DNA of 64,000 bases from Vanessa cardui (GCF_905220365.1 NC_061152.1:4639001-4703000), one strand, 5' to 3'. Shown: positions 33,640 through 44,945, counted from the first letter of the stretch. The notes: generated from the letters alone by a model not told the origin. Numbers and translations are program-made.

Positions 33640-33845
33640 TCTATAAATACTTTATTCAAGTAGGCTTTTACAAGCACTTTTGAATCGTCATTTAACAACG
33701 ATATTAAGTGAAGCTACCATCGGTTCGGAAAGTAGATTCTACCGAGAAGAACAGGCAAGAAACTCAGTAGTTTCACCATTTAAAAATACAGTCGTGTTAG
33801 TTAAATACAGTTATATATGTATGTAATTTATCCTGCCTGAAAGTG
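33640..33845 (-). mobile_element. LINE 3'-tail repeat
   Basis: TACTTTATTCAAGTAGGCTT, AGCACTTTTGAATCGTCATT, GAGAAGAACAGGCAAGAAAC in reverse. Confidence 0.6.
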
Positions 33846-34147
33846 TACAGGTATAACTGATAACCTCCTTTTTATAAAAGTTGGGTAAGAAATGGTCGAA
33901 ACATGTTTTTCAAACAATAATAAATGTCGAATTTCCACCACCTGAAGAACAGTTAACGTCGGCCACCGGAAAATGCGTGATCGTTCGAAAGGGGAACTAG
34001 GAACATTCGTTTCCTGCCACAATTACCGTTGTATGTGGTACCATTACCGTCCGACCAACCGGGAATCGAATCAGCTGTCAACTGACCTCAATCGTTATTG
34101 AGTTTCGTATCTCTGATGAAGCAAATGCATCAAGTTAATAAAGTAGC

Positions 34148-34415
34148 AACAACAACAGCCTGTAAATTCCCACTGCTGGGCTAAAGGCCTCCTCTCCGTT
34201 TGAGGAGATGGCCCAGTAGTTAGAACGCGTGCATCTTAATGGCACCGCTGATTCATGTGCTTAATTTGTCTTTATAATTCATCTCGTGCTCAGCGGTGAA
34301 GGAAAACATCGTGAGGAAACCTGCATGTGACAAAATTTCATAGAAATTCTGCCACATGTGTATTCCACCAAACCGCATTGGAACAGCGTGGTGGAATAAT
34401 TTCCAAACCTTCTAA
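34148..34415. mobile_element. SINE family A foldback arrangement
   Basis: 34148-34209 is the reverse 3' end (CAACAGCCTGTAAATTCCC..CTCCGTTTGAGGAG). It is joined directly to a forward copy starting GATGGCCCAGTAGTTAG with an internal B-box deletion, truncated at CCAAACCTTC. Confidence 0.7.
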
Positions 34416-34505
34416 TAAAGTAGAGTACGACACAAATATATCGACTCGGCCGTGTATCAGACGTCGTTCGCAGTCGTCCATCTATAGAATTTAATTATTA
34501 ATATA

Positions 34506-34821
34506 TAGTACGACACACCTTACATATAGCATCGGCAAATTCAATAAAAACGATCACTGCCGATTCACACAACCAATAGAAACAGCTCCCTATCGCGCCG
34601 TTCGACGCTATTCGTCGCTATAGATTCCCGCGTCAGTTCGACCCGAGACAGCGAGTGCGTGTAAATCGACGCGTCAAATTGACGAATATATTAGGTCATA
34701 TGATATTACAAGTTATTACGTTTGTGTAAAGATCATATTCACATAAGAAGTAAATATTGATAATTTAGGATAGCGTACTTATTTCAGATGTGATCGGTTT
34801 CATCTAAGTTGTGTCGTACTA
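34506..34821. mobile_element. Tc1/mariner-type MITE family D
   Basis: TAGTACGACACACCTTACAT to GTTGTGTCGTACTA with TA on both sides; full core. Confidence 0.8.
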
Positions 34822-35411
34822 TAGGTGAATAAATGTTAGGCATTTTGATCTGCCTTATTGGAACCTGTGACCTCATGATCTGCTATATTTTATCCACGAA
34901 AACTACTAGGTAATTAGTGTTAATAATATATTATGTACAATGTAATTAGTACTCCTAAATTATCTTGTCATTAATTTTAATGACAACTTTGCTATTTAAT
35001 TCACACTTAGATTAAAATATCATTCATCGGGGAATTTAACCCAGTGCCCCTTTATATAAATGATTAATTACCCCCAAAACCAGTTCAACGGGGATGGCCA
35101 GGGGTGAGAGTCACTGTTTATTGTGACTACATAAAATCATGTTTAAATTCGTTAGTCATTTCCGTGTATATAATTTATAAATATTTTATCCTGTTGGTCT
35201 TGAACCTAGGAATTTGGGATATGCCTTAACTAATGCTGCCCGAAATACTAGCAATGTTAGAGTGAGAGAGAAGAAGCCCGCCTACCGCTGCGTATGCGTG
35301 AGAGAAAGAGAAGCCAGATTGGTCCCGTAACGCGTTACGTAACGGAACTGTCTCTCCCATAAGATGTTATCACTTCAAAATTAGATGATCTTACTAATAT
35401 TTATTGGACGT

Positions 35412-35836
35412 AATTAATTAACAATATCAAACAAAGTCGCTTACCGCTGTCTGTCTCTATGTATGCTTAGATATTTATAACTAGCTGTGCCCGCGACCTT
35501 TTACGCGTTTGAATATAACAACAAAAAATATTATTGTAGCCTAAGTTACTCCCTATTATATCAGTTATTTGTCAGTGATAGTCCCGTCAAAATCGGTCCA
35601 GCCGTTCCAGAGTTTAGCCGGAACAAACAGACAGACAAAAATTGTAAAAACATGTTATTTCGGTATATGTACCGTGTATACATATGTACATATGCATTGA
35701 GTAAAAAGGGGCTATTTTGATTTTACAAACAGACACTCCAGTTTTATTACATGTAGGATTTTGATATGGTTTTTTTATTAGGTAGAGTGATTCGAGAGAA
35801 AGGTTTTTGTATATAATACATGGACAATATAGGATA
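35412..35836 (+). mobile_element. Helitron family F interrupted by Helitron G
   Basis: 35412-35480 (AAACAAAGTCGCTTACCGCT, TATGCTTAGAT) and 35759-35836 (TTTTGATATGGTTTTTTTAT, ATACATGGACAATAT) are two parts of one family F copy. Confidence 0.7.
35481..35758 (-). mobile_element. Helitron family G nested in Helitron F
   Basis: CTAGCTGTGCCCGCGACC at the left (the 3' CTAG end on the minus strand) to TTTTATTACATGTAGGA at the right (5' TC on the minus strand). Confidence 0.75.
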
Positions 35837-35839
35837 CAC

Positions 35840-35937
35840 ATGTGACTGAATTTCATTGACATTTGTTAGACACAGGCAGGTTTGCTCACGATGTTTTACT
35901 TCACCGATGAGATGAAAATTATGAACAAAAACAAACA
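35840..35937 (-). mobile_element. SINE family A, middle fragment
   Basis: AATTTCATTGACATTTGTTA, CAGGCAGGTTTGCTCACGAT and CACCGATGAGATGAAAATTA. Confidence 0.55.
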
Positions 35938-36339
35938 ATTACAATATGATCGTACCAGAGGTTCATAAAATGTAAGAACGGTAACGGAGCATTATCGAAT
36001 TAATGCTAATACTATAATAGCGCTTTCTCTTTCTAGTATTTTCTGTTTCAGATTGCGCTTAGTCTCGTTATGTGGTCTAGATATGTCTTTAACTATTTTC
36101 CGCCCGCGACTTTTCTAGCGGGAAAATATATTAGGTAGTCTATACCGTTTTCTGTACTAAAGACAATATCATTACATTTTCATTTTGATTGGGTGAGTTA
36201 CGATGTGATATCGTAAGAAATGAACAGACTCATTTCTCATTTGTAATAAAATAATTACAAATTTAATATTATATATATATTTTATCGATAGACCCCTTTA
36301 TATTCAATTTATTTCATGTATATTTATTAGTTTTTTTAT

Positions 36340-36655
36340 GGTATAGGTTGGCGGTTATATTCATTCATAGTGTTGGCGGGCTTTGTTCAAGCCCGCCTGG
36401 GTAGGTACCACCCACTCATCAGATATTCTACCGCTAAACAACAGTACGTAGTATTGTTGTGTTCCGGTTTGAAGGGTGAATGAGCCGGTGTAACTACAGG
36501 CACAAGGGACATAGCATCTTAGTTCCCAAGGTTGGTGGCGCATTGACGATGTAAGGAATAGTTAATATTTCTTACAGCGTCATTGTCTATGGGTGATGGT
36601 GACCACTTACCATCAGGTGGCCCATATGCTCGTCCGCCAACCTATTCCATCACCA
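36340..36655 (-). mobile_element. repeat family C, full length
   Basis: CCGCCTGGGTAGGTACCACC, TTCTACCGCTAAACAACAGT, to CATATGCTCGTCCGCCAACC at 36636-36645. A short piece of the opposite end (ATAGGTTGGCGG) precedes it at 36343-36354. Confidence 0.75.
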
Positions 36656-36752
36656 TCAACCTAAACCTCCAATTCCGTTTGAAATCTTGGAGTGCGTCCT
36701 GACATTCTTTCTAGATCGCAAATACGTCATAGGTATAAACGTGACGCCTGTA

Positions 36753-37067
36753 CAGTACGACCCAACTTAGACGTCGCATCGGCAACATTCGTAAAACCGA
36801 TCACATCCGAATTGAGTACGCTAATCCAAATTATCAGTATTAATTTCTCATGTGTATCCTTACACAAACGTAAAACTTGTAATATCATATGACCTAATAT
36901 ATTCGTCAATTTGACGCGTCGATTTACGCGCACTCGCTGGCTCGGGAATCTATAGCGAAGAATAGCGTCGAACGGCGCGATAGGGAGCTGTTTCTATTGG
37001 TTGTGTGAATCGGCAGTAATCGGTTTTATCGATTTTGCCGATGCTACATCTAAGTTGTGTCTTACTA
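36753..37067. mobile_element. Tc1/mariner-type MITE family D
   Basis: TA then CAGTACGACCCAACTTAG, ending GTTGTGTCTTACTA then TA. It is in opposite orientation to the 34506 copy, so the two are inverted repeats 2 kb apart. Confidence 0.82.
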
Positions 37068-37164
37068 TACTAATAAATACGATAGTTGCTCTGTCTGTTT
37101 ATGATGAAATTTTATATGATTCAAGCTTTAATGAAAAACATAAGCGCACGGCGAATACTAGACA

Positions 37165-37812
37165 TCATCACTACACAGTATAAAACAACGTCGCTTACCG
37201 CTATCTGTCCCTATATATGCTTAGATCTTTAAAATTATACTACGGATTTTTATGCGGTTTGTTTCAATAGATAGATTGATTCAAAAGGAAGGTTTAAATA
37301 CATAATACATGAACAATATATAACAGAAACAGTGATTATTTTATAGGTTAGTGAAGTGATGTCGTAAATAAACACATTTCTTGCGCTTACATTGCAAACG
37401 CTGGCTGAACCATACGAGATAGATCAAAATAATGTCCTACAGTATTGTAGAGCTTAAAACGATCTTCAAAAAAGTCCGCAATACTATATGTCTATCTCTT
37501 AGGGATAACCCACAATAACAATATTTATCATTTACTTTTAAGAGAAATAATGGCTTAATTTCGAAGCTATTTTAAGCAATACGCCATTAATCCTTATTTA
37601 ATTAAGTACCTTAAATACATTGTGCATTTTATGTAGATCAATATGATCATTTACAGCGTGTAATTTAAACGAATATTTTCGAAGATATTACAGATTAAAA
37701 ACGCAGGAACGTAGGGGTTTGTATTGTCTAATGACGAAAAGCTGTGAACGTTGTAAGACATTCTGTAGTATATTTAGTATCAGCATTGCACACGCGCGAA
37801 GCCGGGTCGTTA
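37165..37812 (+). mobile_element. Helitron family F, longest variant
   Basis: A|TCACTACACAGTATAAAAC, TATGCGGTTTGTTTCAATAG, the TCTTAGGGATAACCCAC block, ACATTCTGTAGTATATTTAG and GCGCGAAGCCGGGTCG before GTTAG|T. About 650 bases, with no helicase coding. Confidence 0.78.
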
Positions 37813-38068
37813 GTCACTACATAGTATAAAACAAAGCCGCTTTCTCTGTCCCTATGTATGCTTAAATCTTTAAAAATACGCAACGGATTTTGATACGGTT
37901 TTTTTAGTAGATAGAGTGATTTCAGAGGAAGGTTTTTGTGTATAATACATGGACAATATAGTAAAGAAACACTGATAATTTTAGAAGATTCCAATGTGAT
38001 GTCGTAACTAAATAAATTCAGTAATGTATTTAGTATCATTGCACCCGTGCAAAACCGGGGTAGATAAT
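37813..38068 (+). mobile_element. Helitron family F, short variant
   Basis: TCACTACATAGTATAAAACA to CGTGCAAAACCGGGGTAG, directly after the long variant in tandem. Tandem Helitron insertion is common. Confidence 0.72.
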
Positions 38069-38348
38069 TGTTAATAAATATCATCCACGCGTAACGTGAA
38101 TATTAAAAAATATCTAAAAGCTTAATTATATCTAATTTCATACTAAAAAGGTGATATTTTTTGTGTTATCTCATTAAAACGTTAACAGAACACACAGCAC
38201 AGGGAGCCATCGCGCATGCGTAACTAACTCACGAGGGGGGTCAACGACCTTGTCATATTTTGTCACGGGATAGACGAAACTGGGACATTTATCGTACGAA
38301 AGTAATTTGTTTCCCCCGTTCTTAATAATTGTTAACGAAATTTTTATA

Positions 38349-38880
38349 ACATTGTATAAAAAGTCGCTTAACTGATGTTCTAGTAAACAGATATGTTATT
38401 AACGCGCAAAAAGTGAAGACTAGAAAACGTCCTAATTATGACGTTTGCCTTTAGTCGTTTTATGTAGTAATACGTTATAATACATCATAATTACGTAGTA
38501 ATACGTTTTGCGTAATTAAAACATCTAGTTATCCCTTTTACTTATTGTTTTTATCAAGCTATCCTTTTTACTTGTAACGAAATGTAAAATAAACGGTCCC
38601 CGGCGCGGCACACTTTTTTCTGTTGTTTAGTATCATTATGGATATAACATATATGTTTATTAGAATATAATTGGCTTAGATCTTTAACATTACAGAACGG
38701 ATTTTGATGAGGTTTTTTTTCAATAGAAAGATTGATTCTAGAGGAAGATTTATATGTATTATACATGCACAGCATAGTAGAGAAACGCTAACAATTTTAA
38801 AGGTTTCTAGTGTGATGTAAATAAAGTTATATTTTGTGCTTACTTTGCAAATGCTAGCTGAACTCAACAAGATAATAATA
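38349..38880 (+). mobile_element. Helitron family F interrupted by hAT-type MITE
   Basis: ATTGTATAAAAAGTCGCTTA (38351-38370) and GCTTAGATCTTTAACATTAC (from 38674) are the two sides. The normal 20-base CCGCTGTCC..ATGTAT piece between them is missing. Confidence 0.6.
38371..38673. mobile_element. hAT-type MITE family E, second copy, inverted
   Basis: AGTAAACAGATATGTTATTA near 38382 and ATAACATATATGTTTATTAG near 38644 are the termini. The interior (AAAGTGAAGACTAGAAAACG, GGTCCCCGGCGCGGCACAC) is the reverse complement of 32487-32799. No clean target duplication is seen. Confidence 0.78.
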
Positions 38881-38902
38881 AATATAGTATATATAGAGTA
38901 TA

Positions 38903-39140
38903 ATAAATATAAATATAAGACAACATGCCATACATTACTCTGATCCCAATGTAAGTAGCTAAAGCACTTGTGTTATTGAAAATCAAAAGTAACGACGGTA
39001 CCACAAACTTCCAGACCCAAGACAACATAAAAAAAAATGGTATTCCACATCGACTCGGCCTAGAATCGAACCCGGGACCTCGGATTGGCGTACCCATGAA
39101 AACCAGTGTACACATTACTCGACCACGGAGGTCGTCCTCC
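38903..39140 (-). mobile_element. SINE family B, full length
   Basis: CAACATGCCATACATTACTC to GAATCGAACCCGGGACCTCG (B box) and CACATTACTCGACCACGGAG (A box). Confidence 0.8.
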
Positions 39141-39164
39141 GTATAATAAATATCTTTTAATAAA

Positions 39165-39585
39165 TAGAGTTTATTCTAAAGGAAAGTTCTTGTGTATAAT
39201 ATATGCACAATAGTAAAGGTACACTGATCATTTTAGAGGTTTTAAAGTAATGTCATAAATAAAGGCATTTTAAATATCAGCCTTGTAACTGTGCGAAGCC
39301 GGATCGGGTTAATTATTACATAGTATAAAACAAAGTCGCTTACCGCTGTCCCTATGTATGCTTAGATCTTCAATACGCAATGGATTTTGATGCGGTCTTT
39401 TTTAATAGATGGAGAGCAAATAAAAGTGTGAATCAAGAGGAAGGTTTTTGTATATAAAACATGGACAATATAGTAAAGAAACACTGATAATTTTAGAAGT
39501 TGGCAATGTGATGTGGTGAATAAACAAATTCTGTAGTGTATTTAGTATCATTGCAACCGTGCGAAGTCGGGGCGTGTCGCTAGTA
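39165..39585 (+). mobile_element. two tandem Helitron family F copies
   Basis: 39165-39310 is a 3' half ending CTGTGCGAAGCCGGATCGGG. 39311-39585 is nearly complete, from ATTACATAGTATAAAACAAA to AGTCGGGGCGTGTCGCTAG|T. Confidence 0.72.
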
Positions 39586-39760
39586 CTAATAAAAGTGTAT
39601 AATTTAGGTCAATAAATTAACTTGTACATGATTTTGAATGTTTAATTAATTTCAAATTAATAACGGTACGAGATTAACACATTATATTACAAACTGGCTA
39701 TTAAACCCGGCTTCGCACGAGTAGAAGGTTCTACAAAAAAGGTTTATTTTATGCACAAAC

Positions 39761-39850
39761 ATCTATATACATAATAAAATTGGAGTGTCTGTTACTAATA
39801 TTAAAATAACTGCTTTTTACTAAATGTAAACGAGGGCGTGAAGACAGCTA
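39761..39850 (+). mobile_element. Helitron family G, deleted copy
   Basis: ATCTATATACATAATAAAAT, TGGAGTGTCTG and AAACGAGGGCGTGAAGACAG; the middle is lost. Confidence 0.5.
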
Positions 39851-39980
39851 ATACATATATACTATTAGTACTAGTAAGTAACTGTCTGTGGGTCTTTCAC
39901 TACTAAATTACTGGATCGATTTTGATGAAATTTATTATCAAGCGAGCTTGGTATCAAGGGAGCATATAATCTATGTTTTC

Positions 39981-40308
39981 AACCGACTTCAAAAAGGAGG
40001 AGGTTATCAATTCGTCTGTATTTTATTTTCATTTTTTTTTATGTTTGTTACCTCATAACTTTTTACTGGGTGGACCGATTTTGATATTTTTTTTTTGTTT
40101 GAAAGGTAGTACTTCACGTCCCTTTCCTGCAAATATAACAATAACTATAACTACGTTATATAATCGTAAATCGACTTTTAAGTAGTCTAATATTTTTCAC
40201 TTCATTTTACTTAGGAGGACTCTAAAAAATATGTTGAATACGCAATTATTTTTATTACTTTTTAGTGCATATTAATTTGTTTTTAAATAGTTTTGTTTGA
40301 AGTCGGTT
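39981..40308. mobile_element. TIR MITE family I, full copy
   Basis: The terminal inverted repeats AACCGACTTCAAA (39981-39993) and TTTGAAGTCGGTT (40296-40308) are perfect over 13 bases. It splits a family H Helitron piece (39855-39975). Related pieces lie at 25255 and 48796. Confidence 0.75.
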
Positions 40309-40653
40309 ACCTTTTTGTTAAAATTTGTATTTATAAATCTAAAACTTGACACCAAACCCAAAAATTCTATCCCTCTAAGAACAGAACATATGAAAACTCT
40401 TTTTTTTTGGAACATATAAAAACTCTTTGCTGAAAAAAAAATCGTTTAAAAATCAACTTCTGTACACTATAAACGATGCATCGTATAGGAATAGACGTAT
40501 GATGTCCCTAAGATTCGCAGGTCGTGAAGACGTCTATATTGCCTGAATATTAGGGTTTAGCGTTTGAAAAATATCGAGAGCAAGATGCTGATCTTGGTTT
40601 CAAATTGAAGTAATTCGCGAAATGTTCAGATTTTCATGTTGTTTTATTGAGTG

Positions 40654-40942
40654 GGTCGAGATGGCCCAGTGGTCCGAACACGTGTATCTTAACCGATGAT
40701 TTCGGGTTCAAACCCAGGCAAGCACCACTATATATATGTGCTTAATTTGTGTTTATAATTCATCTCGTGCTCGGCGGTGAAGGAAAACATCGTGAGGAAA
40801 CCTGCATGTGTCTAATTTCGTTGAAATTCTGCAACATGTGCATTCCACCAAACCGCATTGGAACAGCGTGGTGGAATATGTTTCAAGCCCTCTCCTTAAT
40901 GGAAGAGGAGGCCAATTAGCCCAGCAGTCGGAAATTTACAGA
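40654..40942 (+). mobile_element. SINE family A, well preserved
   Basis: GAGATGGCCCAGTGGTCCGA, GGGTTCAAACCCAGGCAAGC, CTCGTGCTCGGCGGTGAAGG and CAGCAGTCGGAAATTTACAG. It joins a reverse family G fragment (40943-41071). Confidence 0.85.
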
Positions 40943-41071
40943 TTAGCCGGAACAAACAGACAAAAATCGTAAAAAATGTTATTTTGATATATGCACCGCG
41001 TATACATACATATGCATTGAGTGAAAAGGGCTATTTTACAAACAGACACTCCAATTTTATTATATGTATAT
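40943..41071 (-). mobile_element. Helitron family G fragment
   Basis: TTAGCCGGAACAAACAGAC and ACACTCCAATTTTATTATAT. Confidence 0.6.
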
Positions 41072-41199
41072 AGAAGATGCAAATGAAGCTGTCTGTTACT
41101 CATTCAAGTTTAAACCATTGAATCGATTTTGATGAAATTTGTTTATATAATTTAAGTCCCAGAGAAGGTCATAGGTTTTGTATGCTGCATATTCTATTC

Positions 41200-42720
41200 C
41201 AATCATAACAGTAAGAAAAAACCAAATAAACAATATTTATTTTTTTGCATTATTATTGTTTTATTGTAAATAATTATTTTCATGCAATTGACAAATTCGT
41301 ATTAGATTTCCCGCCCAATATGACAGGTAACTTTTTTAACAGATAACTCAAGTTAGTAGTTGATAAACAGAGGCAAAGGTACTGAGTTATTATGACAATG
41401 CTGAATAATATAATATTTATATATAGATACTCTTTGCATAAAAACTCTTTCATGTTTATCTCAGTGCCTAGATACTGCACTAGGTTTAACGCGAGCGGGT
41501 TCAGAGAGGAAGTGGCTCGTTATAGATGACCTACCATCAGCTGTAGTGTAAAGACGGTACTGTACAGTTTATTACAATTGGAGTATATTCAACGGGGAAA
41601 TACTTTTATTTATGTCATAATCATCGCGGCCATGATTTGAACAATTATTATTTATAATCTGTGCCATCAAATGTGAGTAATTATGTACATATGTGTCTGT
41701 TTTATTTCACGGTCGGAACAGTGAATCGAATGTCATGACATTTAGTATTACTTGAACCCTTAATTGCAAGCATAGTCGCGTTCTATAATTAGTTATATAA
41801 ATACAACAATGAGGAATTCGCCCTCGTAACAATATTTTCTAAGAGGATGAAACTGCAAAGTGCAGCTACTTAATTAATAATATTATATACTAAAATTTCT
41901 CCGAAACGTTTTTCTGGTATAAGTTTTACGTATATTAGTTGGTCGATTTTTAATATGTATTACGAAGAAAAAGTCTTATTTATTCATACAGATAGACATT
42001 AAAAATACACAGATTATATCAATAAAATTGACATTAATGACTCGTACTAACACTGCTTAATGAATTCTGAACTAAACATTTACGTTTTTATAGTTTGTTT
42101 TTTATCTACATATCAATACATCAATTTTTTTAATATGTCATATTATTTGGTCAAAAGAATTTATATTAATGATTTTTAATATATGATACTACATTTAATT
42201 TAAATTATGAAATCAACATAAGCCGATTGTGATAAATAAAATGCCAATGCATAACAACTAATATTCTAAAATTAAAAAAAAACTAATTTAATAATTTCAA
42301 AATAATACTTTTATTTCAATAAAATTTTCGTTACTATAATTTACACGAAACAGTTATTAAAAAAAAGATTACAATCTCTTTCGTTATTTACAACGATTAA
42401 AATCCCATCACGCGTTGATGACTACCCCGTCGTTGAAAGACTGGACTGACAAAGGTAAAAAAAAATACTTTGAAAGACATAAATAAAACTATCCATGTGT
42501 TTTTAAATAGAAGACAATCGTTATTTTCGTAAACAAGTTCAGCTTTTCACTAGTTTCAGACGCGTTGCGTTGACAATATTACAGTGTTTCAAAACTTTCA
42601 TTGAATTTAAAAATAATTTCATAAAAAAATAAATAATTCTATTTTATTTTTCCTAATAACGTTATTTAAAATAACGATAAATAATATTAAAAAATAACGG
42701 ACTTTATTCGTTATTAAGGG
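41200..42720. other. AT-rich intron before the alternative first exon
   Basis: No repeat family was recognised in most of this stretch. A Helitron-like trace lies at 41080-41190. The absence of common repeats next to the candidate promoter may reflect constraint, but this is only an impression. Confidence 0.35.
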
Positions 42721-42771
42721 CTGGTCGTGTTTAGATTTCGAAAAAAAAAAATCGTAAATCGAATGCGCTAG

Positions 42772-42876
42772 TCATTTTTTTCAATCGCGGTGTCCGTGAA
42801 GCGTAGAGCGCTCGCGTGTGTGGATAAAATATAATTATTTAATAGTTACGAAAAATTTGTGTATTGTTTTACTAAA
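42772..42876 (+). promoter_or_regulatory. candidate promoter start and 5' UTR of the orb2 short isoform
   Basis: TCATTT at 42772-42777 fits the arthropod initiator TCAKTY. It is followed by a CpG-containing stretch (AATCGCGGTG, GAGCGCTCGCG) that contrasts with the AT-rich flanks and leads to the ATG at 42877. No TATA box is at the expected place. The transcription start is inferred. Confidence 0.35.
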
Positions 42877-42943
42877 ATGTCTGTTCATACTATACCCTTG
42901 ATAACACCCTTCATCAGAGGCCCGAAGTATCCGTACAGAAAGA
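42877..42943 (+). CDS. orb2: orb2 candidate alternative first coding exon (short isoform start)
   Basis: The ATG at 42877 sits in a good insect start context (ACTAAAATGT, A at -3). It opens 22 codons beginning MSVHTIPLIT and ending GPKYPYRK, then the donor A|GTGAGT after 42943. The remaining phase (one base) matches the acceptor at 47903 exactly, where A+TC makes Ile. Splicing there gives a 349-residue protein with linker, both RRMs and ZZ but without the DIMRA segment or anything upstream. An in-frame TAA at 42832 separates it from upstream sequence. About 100 bases upstream is a CpG-richer stretch with an initiator-like TCATTT at 42772. This is similar in logic to Drosophila Orb2A versus Orb2B (family knowledge). 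I do not recognise the 22 residues, so it is a prediction from start context, donor and phase. Confidence 0.55.
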
Positions 42944-43915
42944 GTGAGTACAATTTGCTATTTGTTATAAAAAAGTAATAATTTATAATAATAATTTAAA
43001 TGAGATTTCAATTGTAAAATAAGTTTTTTTATTTATAATTTAAAATGAAAAGTTGCGGTATATTTTCTGATGATTATATTTAAAAAAGAAAAACAGATTA
43101 CAACGAAAAATATTTTCAATATAAATATAAAAAAATACTAGATATTACTGATAACTATTCTTACGTATATAGTCCATAAATATTAGGTAAGGAATCGAAA
43201 CCGGTACCAGGATCCCATAACATCAGAGGAGCGCTGTTTAAATAGATTGACGGATATCCGTAGTTCACTAACCGTGTGACCATAATCGTAATTCGGACAC
43301 AGATTAAACATTGATTACTAATAATCATGGACCCTGCGATTTTAAGGCTCTTAATGCAAGAAAGCGTCGATGAAATTGTACTAGGATTTCATAAAGTGAA
43401 CGAATGTCGCTTAACCCTTGATATCAACGTTTATGGTTTCTAATTGGGTTTTATAAACGAAATTTGGAAATGACGTCACTTTAATGTTCTCTAGCTCTTT
43501 CTAATTCAGCTTTTCTTTCTCCCTCTAGCTTTCGTACATTTTGTGGGAAGGTTTTCATAAATATTCCTTGCTATACGAAAATCGCGATCGGCGGCATTTT
43601 GCTTTTCGTTTTATGTAGTGTATTCTACATTTGTATTAATAAGTTAGTTCCATGTTTCGTTAAATTACATTGCCAATTACTTTTGGTCACGACATAAATT
43701 GAAAATGACTTAGCAGTGTTAATTCCTGTTTTTTTAACACTCTGTATTATGTAGAAAAATTGAAAACGACAGCGTATGAATTTGACTATTTTCAAAAAAC
43801 TTTATGCCCTATTAGTTTGCATTGGTTTTCTAATAATTTAGTCAAATGGAAGAACGTCTGTGGGTCAGCCAGTCATTATGAAATATGTCGAAAATGAAGC
43901 AATGATCTTAAAACA

Positions 43916-44045
43916 AAGCTTCTATAGCGCAGTAGTTTACGCCTAGCGATGTGAAGTCGCAGATTCGATCCTGATCCTTTTAGCTATTGTCATCCCCACT
44001 CCTAGCACGAGCTTAAAGCTTAAAGGGGTGAATAGGAATATTAGT
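43916..44045 (+). mobile_element. third tRNA-derived SINE type, partial
   Basis: TATAGCGCAGTAGTTTACGC (A-box-like) and GCAGATTCGATCCTGATCC (B-box-like) are followed by CCACTCCTAGCACGAGC and AATAGGAATATTAGTA. The anticodon arm and acceptor stem do not form a proper tRNA. Confidence 0.6.
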
Positions 44046-44086
44046 ATTTTATTTAAACGTGCATCTTTTTATTAACTATCGCTTCA

Positions 44087-44347
44087 TCTATACATAATTA
44101 TAATAAAATTGGAGCGTCTGATTGTAATATTAAAATAGCCCTTTTTACTTACCTAATGCATACGGTACATATACCAGAATAATATTTTTTACGATTTTTG
44201 TCTGTCTGTATGTTTGTTCTGGCTAATCTCTATAACGGCTGAGCCGATTTTGAAGGGACTTTCACAATCAATTTATTTTGTTAAATTCATCAATCATTTT
44301 TTTTTTTTGTAAAATTCAAACGCGTACAAGATAGCGGGCACTGCTAG
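44087..44347 (+). mobile_element. Helitron family G, complete
   Basis: Borders A|TCTATACATAATTATAA and GCGGGCACTGCTAG|T. It is 261 bases, with the CGCG..GCGG region before the end as hairpin. It has no protein coding. Confidence 0.8.
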
Positions 44348-44737
44348 TTTAATGATAAAACGAGTAGTCTCCTTTCATCCAACTTTTCACGAAGTTTCAC
44401 GAAGATTGACGAACGAGGCGACTTAAACAACTTAGCACGTGAAAATTCCATGAAATCCGGTTAAGGCTTTCGTATTTGAACCACTGGGCTGGCTAAGGTC
44501 GCGTATTTATTAATTTGTTAAATATATTCTTTGATTTTTGACCCAGTTATGTCCAGCTAGACGCAAAACGTTAATTTGAAACGGTTTTAACTGAAAATTA
44601 ACTCGCCGAACGAGCGGTGCTTCAATATTCGTATTTAATTTTTAATTTTAATATTTAGCTATTTTGTATTTTTTATTCGGGATTTTTTTTGGATGGGAAA
44701 ATGTAAATATTTTATTCGTAATAAATATTTTTAAGTA

Positions 44738-44945
44738 GCAGTGTGTGCATTGGTTTTCATGGGTACGACGATACTCAGAGGTCCCGGGTTCGATTTACGA
44801 CCGAGTCGATGTAAAAGGTTGTTTAGTTTTCTATGCTGTCTTGGGTCTGGGTGTTTATAGTACTGTCGTTACTTCTGATTTTCCATAACACATGCTTTAG
44901 CTACTTAGATTGGAATCAGTATGTGATATTGTCCAATATTTGTAT
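44738..44945 (+). mobile_element. SINE family B
   Basis: TTTTCATGGGTACGACGATA, AGGTCCCGGGTTCGATTTAC and TGTTGTCTTGGGTCTGGGTG to TATGTGATATTGTCC. Confidence 0.78.

Noticed and set aside
43916..43985. Possible tRNA gene with A- and B-box-like motifs
   Set aside because: The acceptor and anticodon stems do not pair and a SINE body follows; it is a tRNA-derived SINE head. The same holds for the heads of SINE families A and B.
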